Shown here: positions 1 to 6,054 of the stretch, piece after piece
How positions within the stretch are numbered: the stretch's first letter is position 1
How the letters are laid out: every line of letters starts with the position of its first letter
NCBI GenBank assembly: GCA_903922535.1
Contig: CAIXUF010001185.1
Location: forward strand, 1 to 13,427
DNA from: Candidatus Hydrogenedentota bacterium
GTDB lineage: Bacteria; Hydrogenedentota; Hydrogenedentia; Hydrogenedentiales; CAITNO01
DNA: 13,427 bases
Direction: 5' to 3'
Program-made: the position numbers and the translations under genes
Notes under the pieces: model-generated
The model's input: only the letters and a program-made list of their open reading frames with translations
Told to the model about the DNA's origin: nothing
Database searches by the model: none

Positions 1-609
1 CTTCTTGGCGGTCACCTCGCCGATGCCGCGCACGCCCGGCACGTTGTCTGCCGCGTCGCCGATAAGCGCCAGCGCGTCGGGCACGCGCTCCGGTCCGACG
101 CCAAAGCGCTCCACCACGTCGTCCGGGGTATACCAAACACCGGAATCGCCCTTGCCGGGATCAAACATCTTCACACGGCCGCCGATCAACTGCATGAGGT
201 CCTTGTCGCCGCTGACGATGACCGCCTCCATGCCCTGTGCCGCGGCCTTAAGCGCGAGCGTGCCGATCACGTCGTCGGCCTCCACGCCGGGCACGGACAG
301 CAGCGGCAGATTGAGCGCCTTTACCAGTTCGTGCATGCGCGGAAACTGTTCCTTCAGTTCGGGCGGTGTCTCTTTGCGGTTGGCCTTGTATTGGGCGAAC
401 ATATCGTCACGAAAGGTCGGGCCGGGCGCGTCGAACACGACCGCAATATGAGAAGGGGAGTGCTCGCGCATCAGTTTCAGCAGGATGCGGGTGAACCCGT
501 AAAGCGCATTGGTCGGACGCCCCTCGGGATCGGTGAGCGTGGTCTTGATTGCGTGAAATGCGCGGAAGGCGAAGGCCATCGCGTCGACGAGATAGATGCG
601 TTCACTCAT
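1..609 (-). CDS. polA: DNA polymerase I, N-terminal 5'-3' exonuclease domain (3' part of gene cut off by window edge)
   Basis: The first 203 residues of PolA are present, and the frame is still open at base 1. This domain removes RNA primers and flaps during lagging-strand synthesis and repair. Visible metal-binding acidic positions are D9, D60, the GVEADDVIG segment (E110, D112, D113), the SGDKD segment (D135, D137), and D185/D188 in GDAADNVPGVRGIG, which begins the helix-3-turn-helix that grips DNA. The YKANR stretch at 74-78 is also typical. Nothing shows whether the 3'-5' exonuclease and polymerase domains follow, but a stand-alone exonuclease would be near its end around here, so that alternative remains. 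The ATG at 609 lies inside the end of lpxB (8-base overlap), which suggests translational coupling with the lipid A genes. Confidence 0.93.
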   Translation of the reverse strand, partial: MSERIYLVDAMAFAFRAFHAIKTTLTDPEGRPTNALYGFTRILLKLMREHSPSHIAVVFDAPGPTFRDDMFAQYKANRKETPPELKEQFPRMHELVKALNLPLLSVPGVEADDVIGTLALKAAAQGMEAVIVSGDKDLMQLIGGRVKMFDPGKGDSGVWYTPDDVVERFGVGPERVPDALALIGDAADNVPGVRGIGEVTAKK

Positions 610-1720
610 GACTTGCTCCCTCCAGCAGACCGATAATATTTTCGGCGGCCCTGTCGGACGCGCCCACTCCGCCCAGTCCCTCGCGCACCGCGCGCAGCTC
701 ATCCAGCATCTGCCGCCGCGCGGGTGTGTCGTCGATCAGGTCCAGCGCCGTCGGCAGAACATTATCCCGCGTGGCTGTGTGCTGGATAAACTCCGGCACC
801 ACGCCGCGTTTGGCCAGGATGTTCACGATGCCGATATGTTTTATGTCCACCACCATGCGCGCAATCCAATAGGTCATCGGACTGGTCTTGTACAGAATCA
901 CCATGGGCACGCCGAACAGCGCCGTTTCAAGGGTGGCCGTGCCTGACGCGACGAGGCAGAAGCGCGCGCGTGAAAGCACGCCGTACATGCCGCCCACCCG
1001 CACTTCGGCGGGAAAGCCGCCTGCCAGAAGCCGCACCTGTTCCGCGCGCGTCTCATCGACGCAGGGCACCACAAACCGCGCGTTGGGATGGCGCTCCCGA
1101 ATGCCCGCCGCAATCTCGAACATGACCGGCGCAATGCGCCGCAGTTCCTGCTCGCGGCTGCCCGGCAGCAGTCCGATTAACATCTCTTTGTCTTCTGCAT
1201 CCGATCCGGGATAACGCGCGATATGGTCAAGCAGCGGGTGGCCCACATAGGTGCAGGGCACGCCGACACGCCGGTACAGTTCCTCTTCAAAGGGGAATAT
1301 GACCAGCATGAGGTCAACCACCCGCGCGATGGTGTGGATGCGCCGTTTCTTCCATGCCCACACCTGCGGGCTGATGTAGTAAACAACGGGAATGCCGATT
1401 TTCTTCGCCTCGGCCGCGAGCCGCAGGTTGAATCCGGGATAATCAATCAGCACCAGCGCATCAGGCCGCGCGTCGCGCAAATGCGCGACAGTGTCGTTGA
1501 AAAGACGCCGAATCGGGGCCAGATGGCGCACGACCTCGGCAAAGCCCATGATCGCCTCGCCCGCCAGGTCGTGGCGCAGTTCCATGCCCGCTTCGGCCAT
1601 GAGCCTGCCGCCGAGCCCCTCGAAAGACCAGTCGGGCCGCGCCGCGCGCAGCGCGCGGATGAGATTGGAACCGTGGATGTCGCCGGAGGATTCTCCGGCC
1701 ACAAAAAAGAGTCGTTTCAC
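602..1720 (-). CDS. lpxB: Lipid-A-disaccharide synthase
   Basis: LpxB is a peripheral inner-membrane glycosyltransferase (family GT19). It joins UDP-2,3-diacylglucosamine and lipid X to form the beta-1,6 disaccharide of lipid A. The 372-residue length is normal for the family. Motifs in order are AGESSGDIHG near residue 8, LIDYPGFN at 91-98 with the conserved Asp at 93, YYISPQVWAW at 114-123, GHPLLD at 160-165, LPGSR at 185-189 and SGTATLET at 259-266. The start codon is GTG, not ATG. It overlaps the stop of the upstream oxidoreductase as GTGA, and the protein begins directly with the conserved MKRLFFVAGESSGD. The 3' end overlaps polA by 8 bases. I see no missing residues or frameshift. Confidence 0.96.
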   Translation of the reverse strand: MKRLFFVAGESSGDIHGSNLIRALRAARPDWSFEGLGGRLMAEAGMELRHDLAGEAIMGFAEVVRHLAPIRRLFNDTVAHLRDARPDALVLIDYPGFNLRLAAEAKKIGIPVVYYISPQVWAWKKRRIHTIARVVDLMLVIFPFEEELYRRVGVPCTYVGHPLLDHIARYPGSDAEDKEMLIGLLPGSREQELRRIAPVMFEIAAGIRERHPNARFVVPCVDETRAEQVRLLAGGFPAEVRVGGMYGVLSRARFCLVASGTATLETALFGVPMVILYKTSPMTYWIARMVVDIKHIGIVNILAKRGVVPEFIQHTATRDNVLPTALDLIDDTPARRQMLDELRAVREGLGGVGASDRAAENIIGLLEGASHE

Positions 1721-2670
1721 GCGTTGTCCTTGATCTGCGCCGTGATTTGCTCCGCGAGCGCAAGCGCGCGCATGCCATCCTCGCCGGAGACGACCGGCGG
1801 GACACCCTCGCGCACCGCGCGGGCAAAGGCGGCCAGTTCGAGTTTCAGCGGCTCATCCTTCTCAACGGGCAGCGCCTCCACGCGGATGCGCTCCATCGGG
1901 TTCACCCCCGGCGGCACCGGACCCGGCTCCTTGCGGTATACGAGCACCTCCTGGGCGCTGTAGTCCGTGGACACATAGGCGTTGTCCTCGAAGATGCGTA
2001 TCTTGCGCATGCGCTCCAGGGACACGCGGCTGCTGGTGAGGTTCGCCACGCATCCCGTGTCGAAGCGCAGCCGCACATTGGCGATGTCCTCGCTCGCGGA
2101 AAAAATGGGCACACCCACGGCGTCAACAGAAACCACATTGCCCCCCACCAGGCTCAGCACGATGTCGAGGTCGTGAATCATCAGATCGAGCACGACGCTC
2201 ACGTCGCTGCCCCGGCCGGGGTAGGGGCTGAGCCGGTGGCACTCGATGAAGCGCGGCGCGCCGATCGCCCCGGTCAGCGCCAGCACCGCGCCGTTGAAAC
2301 GCTCGATATGGCCGACCTGCACTTTCACACCCTTTGCGCGCGCCGCCGAGACAATGGCCTCCGCCTCGGAAAGCGACGCGGCAATGGGCTTCTCCACCAG
2401 CACATGCACGCCTGCGGCGATAAAGGCCAGCGCCGTTTCCGTGTGGGTCGTTGTGGGGGTGACCACGGAGGCGAGGTCCAGTCCCTGCGCAACAAGTTCA
2501 TCAACGCTGGCGAACGCGGGCACGCCGAAATCGGCGGACGCCTTTGCGCGGCGTTCGGGATCGGGATCGGCGACCCCGGCAAGTTCCACCCCGTCCATGG
2601 CGGCGTAGAGTCTTGCGTGATGATAGCCCAGATGGCCGACACCGGCCACGCCGGCGCGCAGTGCGCTCAT
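1717..2670 (-). CDS. Gfo/Idh/MocA-family NAD(P)-dependent oxidoreductase, possibly GnnA-like
   Basis: This 317-residue protein has the Gfo/Idh/MocA layout. An N-terminal Rossmann fold carries GxGxxG (G10, G12, G15), an EKP motif at 93-95 holds the usual catalytic lysine, and a C-terminal domain carries DLMIHDLDI at 162-170 with a conserved His at 166. The family oxidises or reduces sugar hydroxyls with NAD(P). Its place between lpxA and lpxB points to a nucleotide-sugar step of lipid A synthesis. GnnA of Acidithiobacillus, encoded between lpxA and lpxB, oxidises the 3-OH of UDP-GlcNAc so that the aminotransferase GnnB can add an amine. No gnnB is seen here, so GnnA is a hypothesis. The start is set by a strong AAGGAGG (2684-2678) seven bases before the ATG. 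The gene overlaps lpxB by 4 bases. Confidence 0.9.
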   Translation of the reverse strand: MSALRAGVAGVGHLGYHHARLYAAMDGVELAGVADPDPERRAKASADFGVPAFASVDELVAQGLDLASVVTPTTTHTETALAFIAAGVHVLVEKPIAASLSEAEAIVSAARAKGVKVQVGHIERFNGAVLALTGAIGAPRFIECHRLSPYPGRGSDVSVVLDLMIHDLDIVLSLVGGNVVSVDAVGVPIFSASEDIANVRLRFDTGCVANLTSSRVSLERMRKIRIFEDNAYVSTDYSAQEVLVYRKEPGPVPPGVNPMERIRVEALPVEKDEPLKLELAAFARAVREGVPPVVSGEDGMRALALAEQITAQIKDNA

Positions 2671-2721
2671 GCGGAAACCTCCTTGGGCCTGCGCTGTGCC
2701 GGCCCTGTGATTAGGCGAAGT

Positions 2722-3156
2722 TCATTCGAACCGCACGTGCTCGCCGTCGTGCTCGTGCTCGTTATCGTAATCGTTCCGGTAATCGCCTGCCTCTTCCCGC
2801 ACTTGATCCGGCCTGTATTCCGTCAGCCTTGACAGCATCGAGGCTATGCGGTAAAGCAATTCCTTCCCCTCCTTCACGTCGTTTTCGGAGAACGCTTCAC
2901 CCGCACACAGAACGTCCATACACGCGGCGCTTTCCATCGTGGATCCACGAGCTATTTCAAAGAACCGCCTCCTGTCTCCAAAAGACCTTTTGCCATTTCC
3001 CTCCGCGATGTTGAGAGGAATGGATTGGCTGACTCGGATTAATTGGTCCCGAATGCTCGTGTATTGCCCCGTCAGCTTGGGCGCAAGCCGCAGGACAAAG
3101 GACACAAATCGAATGCTTGCCTGGTAGACTTCCAATTTCTCATGGTCAAATTGCAT
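2722..3156 (-). CDS. Four-helix-bundle protein of the 23S rRNA intervening-sequence (IVP) family, carried on a repeat-bounded insert
   Basis: This 144-residue protein has the family signature IPLNIAEG at 46-53, followed by a GSTMES segment near 71-76. Family members form small homopentameric helical bundles. Their function is unknown, and they are often encoded inside intervening sequences of 23S rRNA genes. No rRNA is present here; the gene sits between lpxA and the oxidoreductase. The frame is open further upstream to 3369, but that stretch overlaps lpxA and repeat DNA. The ATG at 3156 has a GAGGAG six bases before it and begins the conserved MQFDHEKLEVYQ. The last 20 or so residues are odd (DYDNEHEHDGEH): they are encoded by one arm of a 30-base inverted repeat whose other arm lies just upstream of the gene. 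The C-terminal tail is therefore repeat-derived. Confidence 0.88.
   Translation of the reverse strand: MQFDHEKLEVYQASIRFVSFVLRLAPKLTGQYTSIRDQLIRVSQSIPLNIAEGNGKRSFGDRRRFFEIARGSTMESAACMDVLCAGEAFSENDVKEGKELLYRIASMLSRLTEYRPDQVREEAGDYRNDYDNEHEHDGEHVRFE
2744..2773. repeat. Left arm of 30-bp perfect inverted repeat around the four-helix-bundle gene
   Basis: This arm is the exact reverse complement of 3179-3208, and 27 of its bases (2747-2773) also match 3255-3281. Read on the minus strand it encodes the DYDNEHEHDG part of the protein's C-terminus, so it lies inside the coding sequence. The repeat has an internal CGAGCACGAGCACGA rhythm. Confidence 0.9.
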
Positions 3157-3160
3157 AGTC

Positions 3161-3205
3161 CACTCCTCACAGCATAATCGATTACGATAACGAGCACGAG
3201 CACGA
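3161..3205. repeat. 45-bp direct repeat, copy 1 (leader of the four-helix-bundle gene)
   Basis: The unit contains the GAGGAG ribosome binding site and the inverted-repeat arm. It matches 3237-3281 at 44 of 45 positions; the difference is a at 3176 against t at 3252. The period is 76 bases. Confidence 0.9.
3163..3168 (-). promoter_or_regulatory. Ribosome binding site deciding the four-helix-bundle gene start
   Basis: GAGGAG on the minus strand lies six bases before the ATG at 3156. It supports that start over the in-frame extension to 3369. The same GAGGAG is copied in the second repeat unit at 3239-3244, where no complete gene follows. Confidence 0.75.
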
Positions 3206-3208
3206 CGG
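3179..3208. repeat. Right arm (first copy) of the 30-bp inverted repeat
   Basis: This arm pairs perfectly with 2744-2773, leaving a 405-base interval that holds nearly the whole four-helix-bundle gene and its ribosome binding site. It overlaps the first copy of the 45-base direct repeat. Confidence 0.9.
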
Positions 3209-3215
3209 AACGCAT

Positions 3216-3236
3216 GACAAAGGACACAAATCGAAT
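3216..3236 (-). pseudogene. 21-base remnant of a second four-helix-bundle gene copy
   Basis: These 21 bases are identical to 3094-3114 inside the intact gene, where they encode IRFVSFV near residues 15-21. On the minus strand the remnant directly follows the ribosome-binding-site end of the second 45-base repeat. The start codon and first 14 codons are missing. The simplest reading is a tandem element copy that lost most of its coding sequence. Confidence 0.65.
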
Positions 3237-3281
3237 CACTCCTCACAGCATTATCGATTACGATAACGAGCACGAGCACGA
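3237..3281. repeat. 45-bp direct repeat, copy 2
   Basis: This second copy of the leader unit ends 17 bases from the lpxA stop codon. It carries a ribosome binding site but no intact gene behind it, and looks like the head of a second, mostly deleted element. Confidence 0.9.
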
Positions 3282-3298
3282 AAAGAACAGGCGGCTTC

Positions 3299-4087
3299 TC
3301 AGCGGGATATGCCCCGGTGGGAATTGCGGATGATGCCGAGGATGGCGTCCTTCTCCGCGGAGTCCTCAATGGTGTTCTCTATCTCCGCCACGGCCTGGCT
3401 GGTGTTCAGGCCCGACCGGTAGACCAGCTTGAACATGCGGCGGATACGGGCAATCGCCTCTTTGGAGAACCCGTTGCGCGTCAGGCCGACCACGTTCGGC
3501 CCGTAGCAGCGCGCCGGATGGCCCTCCATAATCATGTACGGACGGACGTCCATGTTGATGCGCGACATGCCGCCGAGGAACGCCATCGTGCCGATGACGC
3601 AGAACTGGTGAATCCCCACGATGCCCCCGAGCGTCGCGCCGTCATGCACCGTCACGTGGCCCGCCAGCGCCGAACTGTTCGCCATGATCACGCGGTCACC
3701 CACATAACAGTCGTGGGCAACGTGGGCGCAGGCCATGATCAGGCAGTAACTGCCGATGGTCGTGCCCCGGTGCTCCTCACCGTCGGGGTAGACCGTGCTG
3801 GAACTGACGGTCACCATCTCGCGAAACACGTTGTTGTCGCCGATGATCGTCTTTCCCAGCGCGCCCCTGACGTGCTTGAGATCCTGCGGCGGCACGCCGA
3901 TCTGCGCGGCGCTGAAGGTGCGGTTGTTGCAGCCCATCACCGTGCCCCCCGCAATCACGCAGTGCGGGCCGATGACCGACCCCGCGCCGATGGTCACGTG
4001 GTCTTCAATAATTGTGTACGCCTGCACCTCAACGTCGTCGGCAAGCACTGCGCCGGGATGCACAATGGCGGTGGGATGTATGTTCAT
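3299..4087 (-). CDS. lpxA: Acyl-ACP--UDP-N-acetylglucosamine O-acyltransferase
   Basis: LpxA catalyses the first step of lipid A synthesis, moving a 3-hydroxyacyl chain from acyl carrier protein to the 3-position of UDP-GlcNAc (or to the 3-amine of its GlcNAc3N analogue). The protein is a left-handed beta-helix trimer, and hexapeptide-like repeats fill the first 190 residues. From the ATG at 4087 it is 262 residues, the same length as the E. coli enzyme, and key residues fall at the same numbers: H122 and catalytic H125 in AHVAHDC, H144, H160 in GIHQF and G173. G173 in E. coli allows long acyl chains, so long-chain use is expected. Position 191, His in E. coli, is Pro here. The upstream in-frame extension to 4222 is rejected because the conserved MNIHPTAIVHP begins at 4087 with an AGGG eight bases before it. 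Confidence 0.95.
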   Translation of the reverse strand: MNIHPTAIVHPGAVLADDVEVQAYTIIEDHVTIGAGSVIGPHCVIAGGTVMGCNNRTFSAAQIGVPPQDLKHVRGALGKTIIGDNNVFREMVTVSSSTVYPDGEEHRGTTIGSYCLIMACAHVAHDCYVGDRVIMANSSALAGHVTVHDGATLGGIVGIHQFCVIGTMAFLGGMSRINMDVRPYMIMEGHPARCYGPNVVGLTRNGFSKEAIARIRRMFKLVYRSGLNTSQAVAEIENTIEDSAEKDAILGIIRNSHRGISR

Positions 4088-4107
4088 TAAGAATACCCTG
4101 AACGTAG

Positions 4108-4127
4108 CTGGGAGAACTCTCTCCCAG
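4108..4127 (-). promoter_or_regulatory. Perfect 8-bp hairpin in the lpxA leader
   Basis: CTGGGAGA and TCTCCCAG pair around a 4-base loop, ending 20 bases before the lpxA start codon. It could be an RNA stem-loop, an operator, or a weak terminator for the upstream hicBA transcript. No U-tract follows, so a classical terminator is unlikely. Confidence 0.4.
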
Positions 4128-4130
4128 GGA

Positions 4131-4159
4131 AATATCGGAATCAATGCCGTCCGGTTCAA
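4131..4159 (-). promoter_or_regulatory. Candidate sigma-70-type promoter for lpxA
   Basis: On the minus strand TTGAAC (4159-4154) and GATATT (4136-4131) are separated by 17 bases. Each hexamer matches its consensus at 4 of 6 positions. Transcription would begin near 4124, close to the 4108-4127 hairpin. Confidence 0.35.
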
Positions 4160-4258
4160 CCACCCTGCGGCTGTCGGCGCGCAGAAGGATACCAGAATTC
4201 GACGTAAATCGCATATTCTCACCCTCTGAACAACAGATGAGGTGCCGACTGCGCGGGA

Positions 4259-4501
4259 CTAGCAGTAGAAACTCCGGTTCAGTTCGTCCGTGGAAACGTA
4301 TCGCGCAGCTTGCCTGACGATGGCGTGCAACGTACCCGTATCGAGTTCGGAGTGATTCGGAATGGTGAGCGTCTGACGTTCGCCATTTGGTCCGACACGC
4401 CGCAGTTTCACATGGCTGCCCTTTTGCGACTGCACCTCGAATCCGAGCATTTGGAAGACCGCCAGCACATCCCGCCCGGACATGCGGCGAAGATTAGGCA
4501 T
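4259..4501 (-). CDS. hicA: HicA-type mRNA interferase toxin
   Basis: This 80-residue protein has the small dsRBD-like HicA fold. The signature GSHVKLRR carries the catalytic His at residue 30, and TLTIPNHSELDTGTLHAIVRQA is the usual second half of the domain. HicA cleaves mRNAs and tmRNA when HicB is degraded. The gene begins inside the last codons of hicB (8-base overlap), so antitoxin and toxin are translationally coupled. The order is antitoxin first. The protein is full length for the family with no visible lesion, so it is probably functional. Confidence 0.9.
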   Translation of the reverse strand: MPNLRRMSGRDVLAVFQMLGFEVQSQKGSHVKLRRVGPNGERQTLTIPNHSELDTGTLHAIVRQAARYVSTDELNRSFYC

Positions 4502-4727
4502 GCACAGCCTCCAGTTCCATGGTGATGACGACTGTGGGATTGGCGGCTAAACCCATTTCCTGCAAGTCCTCACCCTCAAGATGGAGTTCCACGGCCTCGC
4601 TCAAATTGGCGACAGTTTCATCCAGTGTTGCACCTTGCGTCACGACAGGGATTTCGACGCACTCGGCCACATAGCCGGACTGTTCTCCGGGCCGAATCAC
4701 AGCCTTGATGGTATGTTGAACATGCAT
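4494..4727 (-). CDS. hicB: HicB-type antitoxin (short form)
   Basis: This 77-residue protein matches the partial RNase H-like HicB fold: GYVAECVEIPVVTQGATLDETVANLSEAVELHLEGED. It should bind and neutralise HicA. I see no ribbon-helix-helix or helix-turn-helix tail, so DNA-binding autoregulation by HicB is doubtful. An in-frame ATG at 4733 abuts the ribosome binding site with no spacing. The ATG at 4727 has AAAGGAG six bases upstream and is preferred. Earlier in-frame ATGs reach into the promoter region and are rejected. Confidence 0.88.
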   Translation of the reverse strand: MHVQHTIKAVIRPGEQSGYVAECVEIPVVTQGATLDETVANLSEAVELHLEGEDLQEMGLAANPTVVITMELEAVHA

Positions 4728-4733
4728 TGCCAT

Positions 4734-4740
4734 CTCCTTT
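4734..4740 (-). promoter_or_regulatory. Ribosome binding site deciding the hicB start
   Basis: AAAGGAG sits six bases from the ATG at 4727 and zero bases from the ATG at 4733. It therefore favours MHVQHTIK as the N-terminus. Confidence 0.7.
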
Positions 4741-4755
4741 TTGCTTGACTTGGAC

Positions 4756-4785
4756 ATTTTATGACCGCGCACTTCACCCGTGCAA
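4756..4785 (-). promoter_or_regulatory. Candidate hicBA promoter with overlapping inverted repeat
   Basis: TAAAAT (4761-4756) matches the -10 consensus at 5 of 6 positions, and TTGCAC (4785-4780) lies 18 bases upstream as a weak -35. Transcription would start near 4749. CACCCG (4775-4780) and CGGGTG (4796-4801) form an inverted repeat over the -35 region, a possible operator for HicB or the HicBA complex. Confidence 0.45.
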
Positions 4786-4803
4786 CAAACAAGGGCGGGT
4801 GAT

Positions 4804-5994
4804 CTACTCCACAGCTTGCACTGTCGTGCGGCGTTTGCCGGGGACGCGGGTGGCCACCACGGACAGCACCACGGCAAACAGCGCCGCGGCGAAGAAAAGC
4901 CGTTCGTAGCCCCAGATCATCCACACGGCCCCGGCGACCATGGGAATGGTCATGGAGGCGATGTGGTTGATGCTCACGCCCATTGCCAGCGAAGAGTTCA
5001 GTTCCTGCGGCGACTTGGCCATGCGGGACAGGTACACGGCCCGGGCATTGCCCAGCGCGAAAAGCATCTCATCGGCGATATAGCAGCAGCAGGCCGCGCG
5101 CCGCGCCCAGTCGGGATCGGGGATGACTTTTTGCGCGTATCCATATCCCAGGCACACCAAAGCGAGCACCAGCCCGTCGAGTACCATGACGGTCCGCTCG
5201 CCGATGCGGTCCATGACCATGCCCGCCAGCGGCTTGAACACGATGCCGATAATCGAGGAGATCATCAGCAGGCCCGCGATGGAAGGCGCCGGCAGTCCGT
5301 ACACCCGAATGAGCACCCAGGGTCCAAAGGTGAGGAATATCTGCTTGCGTGCGCCCGCGAGGAATTCCAGCACGTAATACAGGCGGAACTCGCGCTTGAC
5401 GACCATGCGCTGGCGCGGGGCGTGCAAATGGGGTATGTGCATGAGAAAATAGAACAGCCCGCCCGTGCCAAAGACGAGCGCCGCAAACGTGAAGCCGGCG
5501 CGGTATTGCGGCGCGGCGCGGTCCATGAGCAGCCACACCGCACCCGTGCCCAGCGCGGTGAACAGCGTGGCCACCCCGGCCGCCTGGCCCAGGCGCGCGC
5601 CCCGGTTGTGCTCCGTGCTCAGCCCCAGCACCACCGACGAACCGATGGGCTGCAGCAGGTGCTGGCCCATGCTCACGGTGAACATCATCACGATCATCAT
5701 CGCATAGGTGCCGCCGAACAGCGCCATGCCCGCAAGGCCCAGGGCGGCCAGGCTCGTGCCCACCACGCCCACGCGGGTCAGCGGCAGCATGCACAGCAGT
5801 CCGGTCATCATCACCACGAGAAAGCCGGGCATTTCGCGCGGCAGTTCAAGGTTGCCCCGCATGTCGGCGCTCAGCTTGAACGTGTCCGACAGGAAGTTGT
5901 TGAAGGTCGAGTCATACACGCCCGACGCGGCCGCGATGCAGGCAAGGGCGCCATAATACAGCCATAGTTGCCGATTTTTGGAGGCTTCGTCCAT
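4804..5994 (-). CDS. Major facilitator superfamily transporter
   Basis: This 396-residue protein is hydrophobic throughout and fits the twelve-helix MFS layout. The central loop, near 185-205, is rich in basic residues. The second half carries an MFS motif-A-like loop, GMVMDRIGER at 258-267, and then the stretch SLAMGVSINHIASMTIP at about 335-351. The substrate cannot be told from sequence. It lies 60 bases downstream of the iron-sulfur protein on the same strand and is probably the last gene of that operon. It may move a substrate or product of the DUF362/Fe-S system. No strong ribosome binding site precedes the ATG; a GAGAA is the nearest. Confidence 0.88.
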   Translation of the reverse strand: MDEASKNRQLWLYYGALACIAAASGVYDSTFNNFLSDTFKLSADMRGNLELPREMPGFLVVMMTGLLCMLPLTRVGVVGTSLAALGLAGMALFGGTYAMMIVMMFTVSMGQHLLQPIGSSVVLGLSTEHNRGARLGQAAGVATLFTALGTGAVWLLMDRAAPQYRAGFTFAALVFGTGGLFYFLMHIPHLHAPRQRMVVKREFRLYYVLEFLAGARKQIFLTFGPWVLIRVYGLPAPSIAGLLMISSIIGIVFKPLAGMVMDRIGERTVMVLDGLVLALVCLGYGYAQKVIPDPDWARRAACCCYIADEMLFALGNARAVYLSRMAKSPQELNSSLAMGVSINHIASMTIPMVAGAVWMIWGYERLFFAAALFAVVLSVVATRVPGKRRTTVQAVE

Positions 5995-6054
5995 GATTCT
6001 CGCTTTGGGGGTGCAAATCCGCGTGCGGGCACGGTTGTGGTTGGGCTGCCCTGC

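Noticed and set aside
3161..3281. CRISPR-like or tandem-array interpretation of the repeats
   Set aside because: There are only two direct units, the spacer is partly copied from the adjacent gene, and no cas genes are present.
3157..3369. In-frame N-terminal extension of the four-helix-bundle protein by about 71 residues
   Set aside because: It runs through repeat DNA and into lpxA, lacks family similarity, and a strong ribosome binding site marks the start at 3156.
3317..4090. Plus-strand open frame opposite lpxA
   Set aside because: Low-complexity His/Arg/Val translation; lpxA on the other strand has exact catalytic residues.
4780..5967. Long open frame on the plus strand antisense to the MFS gene
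   Set aside because: Its His/Arg/Gln-rich composition is typical of antisense frames in GC-rich genes, while the minus strand encodes a clear membrane transporter.
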